Of a stretch of DNA of 64,000 nt, positions 1 through 8,363 are shown piece after piece. The notes under the pieces are model-generated. The model was not told the origin of the DNA and ran no database searches. It was given only the letters and a program-made list of their open reading frames with translations. Source of the DNA: Phocaeicola coprophilus (GTDB lineage Bacteria > Bacteroidota > Bacteroidia > Bacteroidales > Bacteroidaceae); contig JACJJM010000002.1 of NCBI GenBank assembly GCA_016900015.1, forward strand, positions 237,205 to 301,204. The letters run 5' to 3'. Both the position numbers and the translations under genes were made by a program. Position 1 is the stretch's first letter, and every line of letters starts with the position of its first letter.

Positions 1-1538
1 CGGGTGAATTCTTCGAACATGTGTTTTTGTTCGCTTTCTGACATGCCACTCCCGGTGTCAGTAACAGAGAATTGGAATTTCCCATCATTGAGGCGTATGC
101 GGAGTGTGATGCTTCCGGTGTGGGTGAATTTAAGTGCATTAGATAACAAATTATCGGCTATTTGACGCACACGGAAAGGATCTCCCATATAGAAACGGTT
201 GAGTTTTTCGTCTCCTTGGAAATAGAGATGCAAGTTCTTTTTCTCTGCCAGTGGCTGGAAACTGGTGTAAATGGTCTGGAAGAGTTGGGAAGGGTTGAAC
301 GGCACATGATTGACTTCCATCTTGTTTGATTCCAGTTTGTGATAGTCCAGCAAGGAACTTACAAGGTCCAGCAGATGGCGTGCCGAGCTTTTCATGTTCT
401 GCAGATAGAAGCGTTGGCGGTCTTCTTTGAGCAGTCTGGTCATGAGGTCGATGTACCCCATGATAGAACCCACCGGAGCTTTGATGTCGTGTGTGATGGT
501 GAGCATGAGTTTTTCACGTGCGGTCAGTAGGCCTTCAGCACGCCGTTTGGCTTTCTCCAGTTCCTGTCGGTAATGGTGACTTCGCAAGATGTCTCGTTCG
601 ATGAGGAATAAAAAGACGACGACCAACACGATGGCTGTGATGGCAACTACGGCAATGGCATGTGCTGAGTTGGAACGGACATTTTGTTCTAGTTGCAGAC
701 GTTGGTCTATGAATTTTTGTTCTTCTTGGTCAAATGTTTGCAGGATTCGGTTCATCTGCTCGCTAAGTTCCCAGCCTGTTCTTTTGAATCGGTTTACCTT
801 TTGTTGGATATTGCCTTGGAGTTGCAGGATGCTGTCGTTGACTTGGGTTTGTATGGTACGCAGGATGGTAGCCAATGTGTCAGCCGGGTTATAAGCATTG
901 ACCAAAGTGTCTGTCACTAATTCACTTTGTGTATTGGTGACCAGAGTCGAATCTTCTTTGGGCGGAACAAACACCTGTGCCAGCCGTTTGAAAAATCCCG
1001 GGCGCTCTTTTTTTACGACATAGGATTCTTCCTGTACGACGATTTTCTTTTGGATTTTCTGTTCATGTTTGAGAATTGTAGTGTCTTGTGCCTGATGAAT
1101 GATATGCTCGATTTTCTGTTGGTAGATTTGTCCGCTATTAGCCTCGCTCATGGCTTTTAGCATATTGTACATATTGCGCTCTTTTTGTTTCAATAGGCGG
1201 GCTACGGTGTCCAGCCTGTTTTTTTGAATCGTGTCGCTTAATATGGCTTGAAGTTCTTTTAGTGTTTTATGTGAATTTTGTAGAGCGCGTTGGTAGCGAT
1301 AGAATTCATTCACTTGTCCTGCGCTGACTGATTGGCCGACAATCTCTGCTTGATAAAGCTGATTCAGCACTTGATAGGTGTTACGCCGTTGTTTGTTCAG
1401 GCTTTGTTCGTAGTCTCCACTTTCGATCAGCACGGTCACTTTCTGATAGATGTAGTTGACAGAAATGAAGAGCAGCAGGCTGAGCAGGACATAGCCTATG
1501 ATGACTTTGACTTGTGTTGATTTATAATTGTTGGGCAT
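1..1538 (-). CDS. Sensor histidine kinase, C-terminus cut off by window edge
   Basis: Membrane sensor kinase that autophosphorylates a histidine and passes the phosphate to a response-regulator domain. About 512 codons are visible. An N-terminal membrane helix lies near residues 10-30, a mainly helical, Gln/Leu-rich periplasmic region follows, a second helix lies near residues 290-315, then a HisKA H-box (ITHDIKAP) and the ATPase N-box (ADNLLSNALKFT) and G1 box (DTGSGMS). The G2 box and anything after it are outside the window, so a fused receiver domain (hybrid kinase) cannot be judged. The ATG at 1538 overlaps the end of the MATE gene by 17 bases, so the two are probably translationally coupled in one operon. 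The stimulus is unknown. Confidence 0.85.
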   Translation of the reverse strand, partial: MPNNYKSTQVKVIIGYVLLSLLLFISVNYIYQKVTVLIESGDYEQSLNKQRRNTYQVLNQLYQAEIVGQSVSAGQVNEFYRYQRALQNSHKTLKELQAILSDTIQKNRLDTVARLLKQKERNMYNMLKAMSEANSGQIYQQKIEHIIHQAQDTTILKHEQKIQKKIVVQEESYVVKKERPGFFKRLAQVFVPPKEDSTLVTNTQSELVTDTLVNAYNPADTLATILRTIQTQVNDSILQLQGNIQQKVNRFKRTGWELSEQMNRILQTFDQEEQKFIDQRLQLEQNVRSNSAHAIAVVAITAIVLVVVFLFLIERDILRSHHYRQELEKAKRRAEGLLTAREKLMLTITHDIKAPVGSIMGYIDLMTRLLKEDRQRFYLQNMKSSARHLLDLVSSLLDYHKLESNKMEVNHVPFNPSQLFQTIYTSFQPLAEKKNLHLYFQGDEKLNRFYMGDPFRVRQIADNLLSNALKFTHTGSITLRIRLNDGKFQFSVTDTGSGMSESEQKHMFEEFT

Positions 1539-2874
1539 GTGTCAGTTTGGTTTTCTGGCGAAAACGGAGATAGAAGGCGATTCCGGCACTGGTCAGGCCT
1601 ATTGGGAATCCCATCCATATTCCGATTGTCCCCCAATGGAGGATAAAGCCGAATATATAACTTGTGGGTAAAGATAGGATAATATAGGCGACAAAAGCAA
1701 TGTACATCATGGGTTTAACATCTGCTAATCCACGGAGGGCATTGGCAAATGCGATTTGGAGACCATCACCAAACTGATAGGCCAGCATCGGGATGACTAG
1801 TAAGGCTACTAGTCGGCTGACTTCCAAGCTATCTGTATACCATTCCCCTAATTGATGGCGTAGGCAGAAGATAATGGTGCATAGTATGATGCCCCATAAC
1901 AAGATTAGATGGAAGCCTGCATAGGCCGACCGGCGCAGGTTGGGCAGATCTTCTTGTCCTCGAAAGTAGCTCACACGCACGGCAATGGCAGCCCCCATGC
2001 CATAATAAATCATGAAACAAAGAGTCGTGATGGTATTCATGATTTGGTGAGCTGCCAGCGCGGTGCTTCCCAACCATCCCAACATGATGGCACAGAGGCT
2101 GAATGAAGCTGTCTCCATGCCCATTTGCAGGGCAATGGGCCATCCGAGCTTGTTCAGTTGCACGAAGTCGGGGCGATTGATACAAGACTTGCGAAATCCC
2201 TCTTTGAAGGTCTTGTACCTTTTATTGTAAAAGAAAAGACAGACAAAGACCACAAGCATCATCAGACGTGCAAACAGTGTGGATAGTCCTCCACCGACAA
2301 GCCCAAGTTCCGGGAATCCGAATGTACCGTAAATAAGCAGATAGTTTCCGGCAATATTGAGTACATTGCCTCCCAATAGAATCCACATGGGAGTGCGTGT
2401 GTCAGTGATGCCGTCTGCAAATTGCTTGAAGGCGTTGAACATCATGATAAGTGGCAATGATGTCCATAAGATAAGATAGTAGGGCTTGATGAAGGGCAAT
2501 AGCTCTTCGGGTTGTCCCAAACGGTCCAGATTGAGATAGAGGATGCCCATGACTAAGCACAGAAACATAGCAATGAATAGATTGGCTATGAGGCTGTTTT
2601 TTAGTTTTCCTCCGGCATCTTGTTCTTCACCGCGTCCGTAGAGTGCTCCGATGATTGGAGTGAGTCCGTATGAAAAGCCCAGTCCAAAGATAATGGCCAG
2701 ATTGAATATGGTATTTACAAAACCGGCAGCCGAGAGTTCTGCTGCACTGTGATGCCCGATCATCATCGTGTCGGCAAATCCGAGGATGATGGTGCCCAAC
2801 TGGCCAATCATGATGGGAACTCCTAAATAGATAAGTTCCTTGTAATGTCTTTGGTAACTGATAAGCTGGTTCAT
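1522..2874 (-). CDS. MATE family multidrug/toxin efflux transporter
   Basis: Inner-membrane cation-coupled exporter of the MATE family (NorM/DinF-like), 450 residues and about 12 membrane helices, the usual size. It opens with a short polar stretch and a helix carrying GVPIMIGQLG, typical of MATE helix 1. The second half repeats the pattern (LGWPIALQMGMETASFSL), as expected for the two-bundle fold. I chose the ATG at 2874 because it overlaps the TGA of the upstream peptidase gene as ATGA; a GTG-type start at 2904 would give ten extra non-homologous-looking residues. It sits third in a minus-strand operon. The substrate cannot be inferred. Confidence 0.9.
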   Translation of the reverse strand: MNQLISYQRHYKELIYLGVPIMIGQLGTIILGFADTMMIGHHSAAELSAAGFVNTIFNLAIIFGLGFSYGLTPIIGALYGRGEEQDAGGKLKNSLIANLFIAMFLCLVMGILYLNLDRLGQPEELLPFIKPYYLILWTSLPLIMMFNAFKQFADGITDTRTPMWILLGGNVLNIAGNYLLIYGTFGFPELGLVGGGLSTLFARLMMLVVFVCLFFYNKRYKTFKEGFRKSCINRPDFVQLNKLGWPIALQMGMETASFSLCAIMLGWLGSTALAAHQIMNTITTLCFMIYYGMGAAIAVRVSYFRGQEDLPNLRRSAYAGFHLILLWGIILCTIIFCLRHQLGEWYTDSLEVSRLVALLVIPMLAYQFGDGLQIAFANALRGLADVKPMMYIAFVAYIILSLPTSYIFGFILHWGTIGIWMGFPIGLTSAGIAFYLRFRQKTKLTHAQQL

Positions 2875-4112
2875 TTGCTTTGTGCTTTGTAGTAGAGCGT
2901 GCAACTGTTTTCCGGAATGAATGTTTCCTGTGCCACTCGTTGCAACTGTTTAGCTGTCACGTTGCGATACTTGCGTACTTCGTCGTTAATGTCCTCTGCG
3001 CGGCTTATCATCTCAAAATAAGCAAGATTGGTAGCTACGTTGAGGTAGTTGATATTGCCGAAGATTTGCTCGGACTCGTAGCGGTTTTTCACCTTTTCCA
3101 GTTCATGTTCGTCTGTTGGTGTGACTTTTAGACTTTCCAATTCTTCCCAAATGGCTTTTTCCACGTCTTGAAGTGTGAAACCGGAAGCCGGTTTGCCTAC
3201 AATGTGGAAAAGGCCGGCATCCAAACTGCCGGATATATAAGCATCGATGCTCGAACAGATGCGTCTTTCGATGACCAGTTTGCGTATGAGCCGACTCGAT
3301 TTTCCATTAGACAAGATGTCGGACAGCATGTCGAAAGCATAATAATCCGGATGCAGCCGGTCACACATGTGGAAACAGAGATATAACGCATCAAGCGGCA
3401 CGGGACGTGTCACTTCCAGCTTGCGGGCTTCGGTCTGCCTGGGTTCTTGCGGCAAGCATCTCTCTGGGACATTCCTCGACGGTATGGGGCCAAACCATTT
3501 TTCAGCCAAGCGCATGGTCTCTGCAAATGAGACGTTGCCCGTCACAGCCAGGATGGCATTGTTGGGCGCATAATAATGGAAGAAAAAGTCTTCCACATCT
3601 TCCAGCGTGGCATTGGCGATGTGACTGATGTCTTTACCGATTGTCGGCCATTGATAGGGGTGTATTTTATATGCCAGGCTACGTACCAGGTGCGATGCAT
3701 CGCCGTAAGGCTGGTTTAAATTACGTTGTTTGAACTCTTCGATGACAACTTGGCGTTGCACGTCCAGGCTTTTGGCATTGAAATTGAGACTGAGCATGCG
3801 GTCCGATTCCAGCCAGAAAGCCAATTCCAGATTGTGTGCCGGGAGTGTCAGATAGTAGTTCGTGATGTCATTGTTGGTCCATGCATTGTTTTCACCTCCG
3901 GCGTTCTGTAAAGGGGTGTCATAATTGGGTATATTGATTGACCCTCCGAACATCAGATGTTCAAACAAGTGGGCAAATCCTGTATGCTCGGGATGTTCGT
4001 CGCGTGCTCCTACTTTATACAATAGGTTGAGTGCAGCCATATGAGTGTTTTTGTCCTCATAGTGCACGACAGTCAGTCCGTTGGGCAAAGTCTGTTTATG
4101 GATATTTATCAC
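2871..4112 (-). CDS. M16 family zinc metallopeptidase (insulinase/processing peptidase type)
   Basis: Peptidase of the M16B group. The inverted zinc motif HxxEH is present as HLFEH at residues 48-52, and the downstream VVIEEF segment supplies the likely third ligand. The 413-residue length fits a single two-lobed M16B subunit; the C-terminal lobe carries the usual R/Y-containing region. No signal peptide is visible, so it may act in the cytoplasm or leave by an unrecognised route. The start is GTG at 4112, two bases after the cyclophilin stop, and its own stop overlaps the MATE start. The tight packing argues for one transcript from the promoter near 4970. Confidence 0.9.
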   Translation of the reverse strand: MINIHKQTLPNGLTVVHYEDKNTHMAALNLLYKVGARDEHPEHTGFAHLFEHLMFGGSINIPNYDTPLQNAGGENNAWTNNDITNYYLTLPAHNLELAFWLESDRMLSLNFNAKSLDVQRQVVIEEFKQRNLNQPYGDASHLVRSLAYKIHPYQWPTIGKDISHIANATLEDVEDFFFHYYAPNNAILAVTGNVSFAETMRLAEKWFGPIPSRNVPERCLPQEPRQTEARKLEVTRPVPLDALYLCFHMCDRLHPDYYAFDMLSDILSNGKSSRLIRKLVIERRICSSIDAYISGSLDAGLFHIVGKPASGFTLQDVEKAIWEELESLKVTPTDEHELEKVKNRYESEQIFGNINYLNVATNLAYFEMISRAEDINDEVRKYRNVTAKQLQRVAQETFIPENSCTLYYKAQSK

Positions 4113-4114
4113 GG

Positions 4115-4945
4115 TTATTCTTCTACGGTTATTTTTTCAATGGTCACATTCTGTATGGGGCGGTCGGCGCGGCCGGTCTTTACATTCTGAATAGCGTCAA
4201 CCACGTCCATGCCTTCGATGACTTCACCGAACACGGTGTATTGCCCGTCCAGATGAGGTGCTCCTCCCATTGTGGTATAAGCTTTCTTTTGTTCGTCGTT
4301 GAAGCGGAACATGTGGGAGAGCACTTCCTGTTTGGCTTGTTCGAATAGGGTGTCTTCCAGTTTTTTCAGTCCCAGTGTGTCGTTGGCTTTCCGCATCTTG
4401 AAGATGTCCTTCATGTGCTGGCGGGCCATCCGGTTGAATGCTGCTTGCAGTTGTTGTTGGTTGAGTTGCGATTCCAAAGCGGCAAGTTCTTCTTCCGTGA
4501 ATTTTTTTCCGGTAACAATGTAGAACTGGCAGCCGGATGATTCTTGCTTGGGATTGACGTCGTCTCCCATACGTGCTGCGGCCACGACTCCGCGACGGTG
4601 GAAATATTTGGGGTAAACAAATTCGGCAGGGATTGTATAGCCGGTGTCTCCGGAGCCTAACGTGGCTGTGTCTGAAGCATTCTTTGATTTTGGGTCGCCT
4701 GCCTGGATCATGAAGTCTTTGATGACGCGGTGGAACAAAGTCCCGTCATAGAAGCCTTCTTTGGCGAGTTTCACGATGTTGTCACGGTGTTTGGGGGTGT
4801 CGTCATAGAGTCTGATTCGTATGTCACCCATGCTGGTTTCCAGCAATAATACAGTTCCTTCCATAGATTGTTTGTGTTTGTTTCCGCAAGCGATCAAGCC
4901 GCAGAGGGTTAAAATGCAGATTATACTTAGGATCGTTTTTTTCAT
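4115..4945 (-). CDS. Cyclophilin-type peptidyl-prolyl cis-trans isomerase, lipoprotein
   Basis: Catalyses proline isomerisation during folding in the periplasm or at the outer membrane. A signal peptide ends in a lipobox (LIACGN), so it should be lipid-anchored. The cyclophilin fold is seen as TSMGDIRIRLYDDTP, FHRVIKDFMIQAGDP and, after a break, FGEVIEGMDVVDAI. Between SSGCQFYIVTG and the ending lies a charged, helical insertion of roughly 70 residues (EEELAALESQLNQQQ and onward) that ordinary bacterial cyclophilins lack. The start at 4945 is set by the -7 box at 4968-4975, which excludes the upstream start at 4978. First gene of the operon with the M16 peptidase, MATE exporter and kinase. 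Confidence 0.92.
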   Translation of the reverse strand: MKKTILSIICILTLCGLIACGNKHKQSMEGTVLLLETSMGDIRIRLYDDTPKHRDNIVKLAKEGFYDGTLFHRVIKDFMIQAGDPKSKNASDTATLGSGDTGYTIPAEFVYPKYFHRRGVVAAARMGDDVNPKQESSGCQFYIVTGKKFTEEELAALESQLNQQQLQAAFNRMARQHMKDIFKMRKANDTLGLKKLEDTLFEQAKQEVLSHMFRFNDEQKKAYTTMGGAPHLDGQYTVFGEVIEGMDVVDAIQNVKTGRADRPIQNVTIEKITVEE

Positions 4946-4967
4946 AATACGTATCGTTTTGGATGGG

Positions 4968-4975
4968 CAAAGATA
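4968..4975 (-). promoter_or_regulatory. -7 box for the cyclophilin/M16/MATE/kinase operon
   Basis: On the minus strand this reads TATCTTTG, a perfect match to the Bacteroidetes primary-sigma -7 consensus TAnnTTTG. It lies about 22 bases before the ATG at 4945. Confidence 0.75.
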
Positions 4976-5062
4976 CATGATTATTCTTGCATTCGGGATA
5001 TTCTTCTTCTCCTTTTATAGCTCTTGGAAGGCATGTCAAAGCCCGTTTGACAGCTGTCGGGA

Positions 5063-5148
5063 AAGGTGTTAAGGGCGTCCGACCTGGGCATAGACTCGGT
5101 GCTCGCTTACCCTCCTTTCCGCTCTCGGCTACCTTCCTTTCCGTCCAT
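5063..5148. repeat. CCTTTCCG intergenic repeat, copy 1
   Basis: This part of the 309-base gap between divergent genes carries GTTAAGGG, then two units ending CCTCCTTTCCG and TTCCTTTCCG spaced by about 22 bases, preceded by GCTCGCTTAC. Related blocks occur at 13629-13712 and 34659-34705. There is no coding sign; the open frame through it lies upstream of the promoter at 5217. Confidence 0.6.
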
Positions 5149-5216
5149 GACCGGTCTTTATGCATCGAAAAAGCAAACTTTTTTTCAGGACGACATGTTT
5201 TGTCGTCTTGGCCTTT

Positions 5217-5224
5217 TATCTTTG
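5217..5224 (+). promoter_or_regulatory. -7 box for the WYL regulator gene
   Basis: TATCTTTG matches TAnnTTTG. The expected transcription start near 5228-5231 leaves about 25 bases to the ATG at 5255, with an AAGGAGG ribosome site at 5240-5246. This rules out the longer frame starting at 5066. Confidence 0.75.
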
Positions 5225-5254
5225 CGTTGTCTGAATAAAGAAGGAGGTAAAACA

Positions 5255-6163
5255 ATGGCAAAACAACTGGAAATCATTTCGCGCATGCTGACGATAGTTG
5301 GCAAGTTGAAAGTGCCGGGTCGATATATGCCGACAGACGAGCTGGTGGATGCCGTGAATCGTAGTATGCAGGTCAGAGGCTATGAAGAAGTCTCGCTTCG
5401 CACCATCGAACGTGACTTTGCTGCCATTCGGGAAATGTTTGGCATAGACATAGATCATGACAAAAGGTCTGGATATTACATACGAGAGCAAGATGGACTC
5501 AAGCTGGAATGTTACGAACAGTTGTTACTGAACTTCGACTTGCTGAACGCCTTGGCACAAGACACGCATCTGGATTCGTATGTCCTGGCCGAACATCACC
5601 GTCCGCTCCATTGCGAATGCTTGCCTGCAGTGGTTTATGCCATCCGTCGTGCCCATCCGTTGACATTTCGCTATGTGCTGGTGAGGCAGGACGACAGGGT
5701 GGAGGATAAGAAAGTGTATCCCTACTATCTGAAGGAGTCAAACCAGCGTTGGTATCTTCTGGCATACGAAGGCGACGTCTTGAAGACATTTGGTGTGGAC
5801 CGCATCCGCGATTTACATGTAGTGGAAAGCGAAACGTTCAAACGTCGTGAAACGGTCGATGTGCAGACTTATTTCAAGGATTGCTATGGGATATGGAATC
5901 AGCCAAGCATTCCGGTGGAGGAGGTCGAGTTGAAATACGATGCCTTGGATGGCAAATTCCTGAAGTCGTGCCCTTTGCATCATTCGCAGCAAATCTTGGT
6001 CGATGACAAGGATGAGTTTCGTATCACGGTGCGCCTGCGCATTACCAATGACTTTGTCATGGAGTTGCTTTCGCGCAGCCGTTCGCTGGAAGTCATTCGC
6101 CCGCAACATTTGCGCGAGCGTATCAGGCAAGTGTATGAAGAAGCTTTGAAAAGAAACAAATAG
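5255..6163 (+). CDS. WYL-domain transcriptional regulator (HTH + WYL + WCX)
   Basis: 302-residue cytoplasmic regulator. The N-terminal winged helix (about residues 1-75) includes SLRTIERDFAAIREMFGIDI, the YafY/DeoR-like DNA-binding segment. The WYL domain follows (IRRAHPLTFRYVL to QRWYLLAY, then FGVDRIRDL), a ligand- or nucleic-acid-sensing module. The C-terminal WCX region ends ELLSRSRSLEVIRP. The start at 5255 has an unusually good ribosome site for this phylum (AAGGAGG). WYL regulators often control DNA damage or phage-defence genes, but nothing next to it shows such a link. The small secreted protein 23 bases downstream may share the transcript. Confidence 0.9.
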   Translation: MAKQLEIISRMLTIVGKLKVPGRYMPTDELVDAVNRSMQVRGYEEVSLRTIERDFAAIREMFGIDIDHDKRSGYYIREQDGLKLECYEQLLLNFDLLNALAQDTHLDSYVLAEHHRPLHCECLPAVVYAIRRAHPLTFRYVLVRQDDRVEDKKVYPYYLKESNQRWYLLAYEGDVLKTFGVDRIRDLHVVESETFKRRETVDVQTYFKDCYGIWNQPSIPVEEVELKYDALDGKFLKSCPLHHSQQILVDDKDEFRITVRLRITNDFVMELLSRSRSLEVIRPQHLRERIRQVYEEALKRNK

Positions 6164-6186
6164 TCGAACCCATAAAAAACACAATC

Positions 6187-6609
6187 ATGAAAATAACTGC
6201 AATCTGTTGGTTTAAAAGCCTTTTTGTGGCAGCATTATTCTTATGCTCCGGTGTGTTATGTGCTCAAAAGCAACATCGTTACGTTCTGGCCGTGGAAACG
6301 ACTTCCCAGGTTCAGCTTGACAAGAAGAAATCTCCGGCTGATAAGTCAAAGACTAAACGTCCGAAAAAGTCTGTGGCCTATTATGAAATCATTTCTGCCA
6401 AACCGCTGACCCTTAAGCAATGTCAAGACCTTATTAAAAAGGGAAAAGCAAAACGCATTCGTGCTCCCAAGCGTGAGATTTCTGATTTGTTGAGCCGTAA
6501 GAATATGACACTTGAAGGTGAGACGGATGTCAACATCTGGGATGTAGAACCCACGGAATACGACTTGATGCATGAAGACCCAGACCTTTATGACTTCATA
6601 GCCGACTGA
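6187..6609 (+). CDS. Small secreted protein of unknown function
   Basis: 140 residues. A signal peptide (about residues 1-26, cleavage after VLCA) is followed by a Lys-rich segment (DKKKSPADKSKTKRPKKS) and an acidic C-terminus (EPTEYDLMHEDPDLYDFIAD). I do not recognise the family. The charge asymmetry and small size suggest a periplasmic or surface protein without an enzymatic core. It follows the WYL gene by 23 bases and is probably co-transcribed with it. Confidence 0.75.
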   Translation: MKITAICWFKSLFVAALFLCSGVLCAQKQHRYVLAVETTSQVQLDKKKSPADKSKTKRPKKSVAYYEIISAKPLTLKQCQDLIKKGKAKRIRAPKREISDLLSRKNMTLEGETDVNIWDVEPTEYDLMHEDPDLYDFIAD

Positions 6610-6658
6610 AAGTATAACAATATCCCCTGTATGAGTTTGTTGATTAATTAAAAGTTTG

Positions 6659-6666
6659 TATCTTTG
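6659..6666 (+). promoter_or_regulatory. -7 box, upstream of tandem pair before the 6S-like RNA
   Basis: TATCTTTG with a TTG at 6637-6639, 19 bases upstream, matches the -33/-7 layout. It could drive a longer 6S precursor or a separate short transcript. Confidence 0.6.
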
Positions 6667-6731
6667 TCTTGTCGGTCAGTAACGGCTGTCGGCAAAAATG
6701 CTTATTAGTTAATTGATGAAAGTGTAGCTTT

Positions 6732-6739
6732 TACCTTTG
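6732..6739 (+). promoter_or_regulatory. -7 box immediately before the 6S-like RNA
   Basis: TACCTTTG matches TAnnTTTG, with a TTG near 6713-6715 at about -33. Transcription from here would start near 6743-6747, at the foot of the long hairpin. Confidence 0.7.
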
Positions 6740-6740
6740 T

Positions 6741-6910
6741 CTTGAAGTCTGGTAAACTCAAAATGAATGTAAGGTATGGCAATCACGCTCATCACTTGTC
6801 TCGTATATGCTTGTTCAAGCCATATACTTTACAAGTGTGGGGATATTGTCTATTTACATTCGGGTTTACCAGAGCCTAAGACAAGATAGATGATTGACTC
6901 CCACACTTTC
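6741..6910 (+). ncRNA. ssrS: 6S RNA (SsrS-like), RNA polymerase regulator
   Basis: A gene-free stretch that folds as one long rod. Closing stem: CTGGTAAAC 6749-6757 with GTTTACCAG 6864-6872, flanked by weaker pairing (GTCTT/AAGAC). Next stem: GAATGTAA 6765-6772 with TTACATTC 6854-6861. Then a large central bubble (6773-6792 opposite 6838-6853), an apical stem CACTTGT 6793-6799 with ACAAGTG 6831-6837, and a terminal hairpin 6803-6827. A long rod with a single central bubble that mimics an open promoter is the hallmark of 6S RNA, which binds the housekeeping holoenzyme. Length (about 165 bases), a promoter directly upstream and a T-run at 6911-6917 all fit. The assignment rests on structure only; no covariance search was done. 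Confidence 0.78.
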
Positions 6911-6963
6911 TTTTTTTATAATTGGCCGTGAAGGAGTCCATGGCAATAGATAATTAATATACT

Positions 6964-7853
6964 ATGAAAATGGTGAAGTTCTATTGTTGTACATTGAGCG
7001 CATTCTTTTTAGCTTTAATGTTGTTTTCTTGCGAAAAGGATGATGCAGAACCTAGCCCTTATCTATCTTTTAGCATAGATGAGAGTTTTGTTAAAGAGGG
7101 CATATCTTTTGACTATAAGGGTGGCTCTATGGATATTGGTGTCATTATGGAAGGTACGGTTTCAGATTTTATTATGGCTTCATTACCTTCTGATTTTAAT
7201 GACGGGTGGTGCAGTGTAAAAAAGTATGGTAATTCCGTTGAAATCTCAGTGAAAGAAAGTGATATTTATAGAGAAAGTCGGAATACAATTGTAACTATAA
7301 AATTTGATTCAGTATTAATGCAAGCGAGTCATTTTACAAATTATGCAAAAAAGGAATATAAAATACCAATTCGCCAAACAGGTAATTTTGTCAGTTCAGA
7401 AGGCTCAACAGTGCGAGTATATGTAGAAGAAGGAAGAACATTGGCGAACAGTTATGGACGTGGAGATGGTTTTAATTGGTTTATTGTGGATTCTAGAGTT
7501 GTTTTCTTTTATCTACTATAACTCTGAGTGAGTCTATTGGTGAAATAAAGCAATATACATTTTACAAATGTGAAGCATTGACAAGAATAACAATACCGGC
7601 TTCTGTTAAAGAGATACATTCAAGTTCATTTATTGGCTGTTCACATTTGAAGATTGTTCATTTAAAAAGTAAGACTCCACCAACTATATCTGATTTTCCA
7701 TTTCTTTGTAGTAAGGAATATGAAGTAAATGAGGATAATGTGATTATAGGAGGTACACCACTTAAAATAATTTTATATGTACCTGCTGGATGTGAAGAAG
7801 CATATAAGAATAGTAGTTGGGCACAAAATGCAATTGAAATAATAGGTGAATAA
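6964..7853 (+). pseudogene. Broken BACON/BspA-type surface lipoprotein gene
   Basis: The first frame (6964-7521) gives a lipoprotein signal (LMLFSCEK) and a BACON-like beta domain (VKEGISFDYKGG, IPIRQTG, then TVRVYVEEG). It ends abruptly in FFYLL. From about 7503 the third frame continues as LRR_5/BspA repeats (TLSESIGEIKQYTFYKCEAL, TRITIPASVKEI, YVPAGCEEAYKNSSW), ending at 7853 in the usual C-terminal form. Intact relatives carry both parts in one frame, with more LRR repeats between them, so this looks like a frameshift with internal deletion. Two separate short genes are possible but less likely, since no start precedes the LRR frame until 7578. AT-rich compared with its neighbours, suggesting acquired DNA. 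Confidence 0.6.
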
Positions 7854-7875
7854 TAACAATAAAAACACAACAATT

Positions 7876-8352
7876 ATGACAAACATTGAAGAAATACTGA
7901 GGAAATTTGGTAAATATTCTCATAGTAAAGTTCAAGATCGCGATGAAGATTATGTAATAGATCTGTGCGATGAAGTTTTGGGCTTAAAAGCTTCTCGTCA
8001 ACATCGCTTTGACTTTTTAACTGGTGATACAGGATGTAAGCTTCCTGTAGATGCATATTACGAAGAAAAGAAATTGGTTGTGGAATATCATGAAAAACAA
8101 CATACAGAAGATGTTCCGTTCTTTAATAGAAAGAAAACTGCCAGTGGCGTATCCCGTGGAGAACAGCGAAAAATGTACGATGAACGTAGACAAAAAGTTC
8201 TTCCAGATTATGGAATAAGTCTTATCATTATTTCATATAGTGATTTTGAGTACGACAAGCAGAAAAGAATTAAACGGGATAGAACGTCTGATTTGAAAAT
8301 AGTCAAAGAAAAATTAGATAGATTCTTAAGCGAACCGGAAAATACCAAATAA
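7876..8352 (+). CDS. Putative PD-(D/E)XK-fold nuclease, small stand-alone protein
   Basis: 158 residues, cytoplasmic, no signal peptide. The middle has the layout of a Vsr/PD-(D/E)XK-like nuclease core: VDAYYEEKKLVVEYHEKQH with Asp59, Glu70 and a QH pair at 75-76, preceded by RFDFLTGD. A helical, Lys/Arg-rich tail (DKQKRIKRDRTSDLKIVKEK) could bind DNA. Residues are numbered from the ATG at 7876; an earlier start at 7846 overlaps the BspA remnant and is less likely. It lies 11 bases before a small gene and in an AT-rich island with two broken genes, a setting typical of defence or mobile functions. Enzymatic function is inferred from motif shape only. Confidence 0.6.
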   Translation: MTNIEEILRKFGKYSHSKVQDRDEDYVIDLCDEVLGLKASRQHRFDFLTGDTGCKLPVDAYYEEKKLVVEYHEKQHTEDVPFFNRKKTASGVSRGEQRKMYDERRQKVLPDYGISLIIISYSDFEYDKQKRIKRDRTSDLKIVKEKLDRFLSEPENTK

Positions 8353-8363
8353 ATGCTTAGATT

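Noticed and set aside
5066..5254. Longer N-terminus for the WYL regulator
   Set aside because: It would start upstream of the TATCTTTG box at 5217 and run through a dispersed repeat; the ATG at 5255 has a clear ribosome site.
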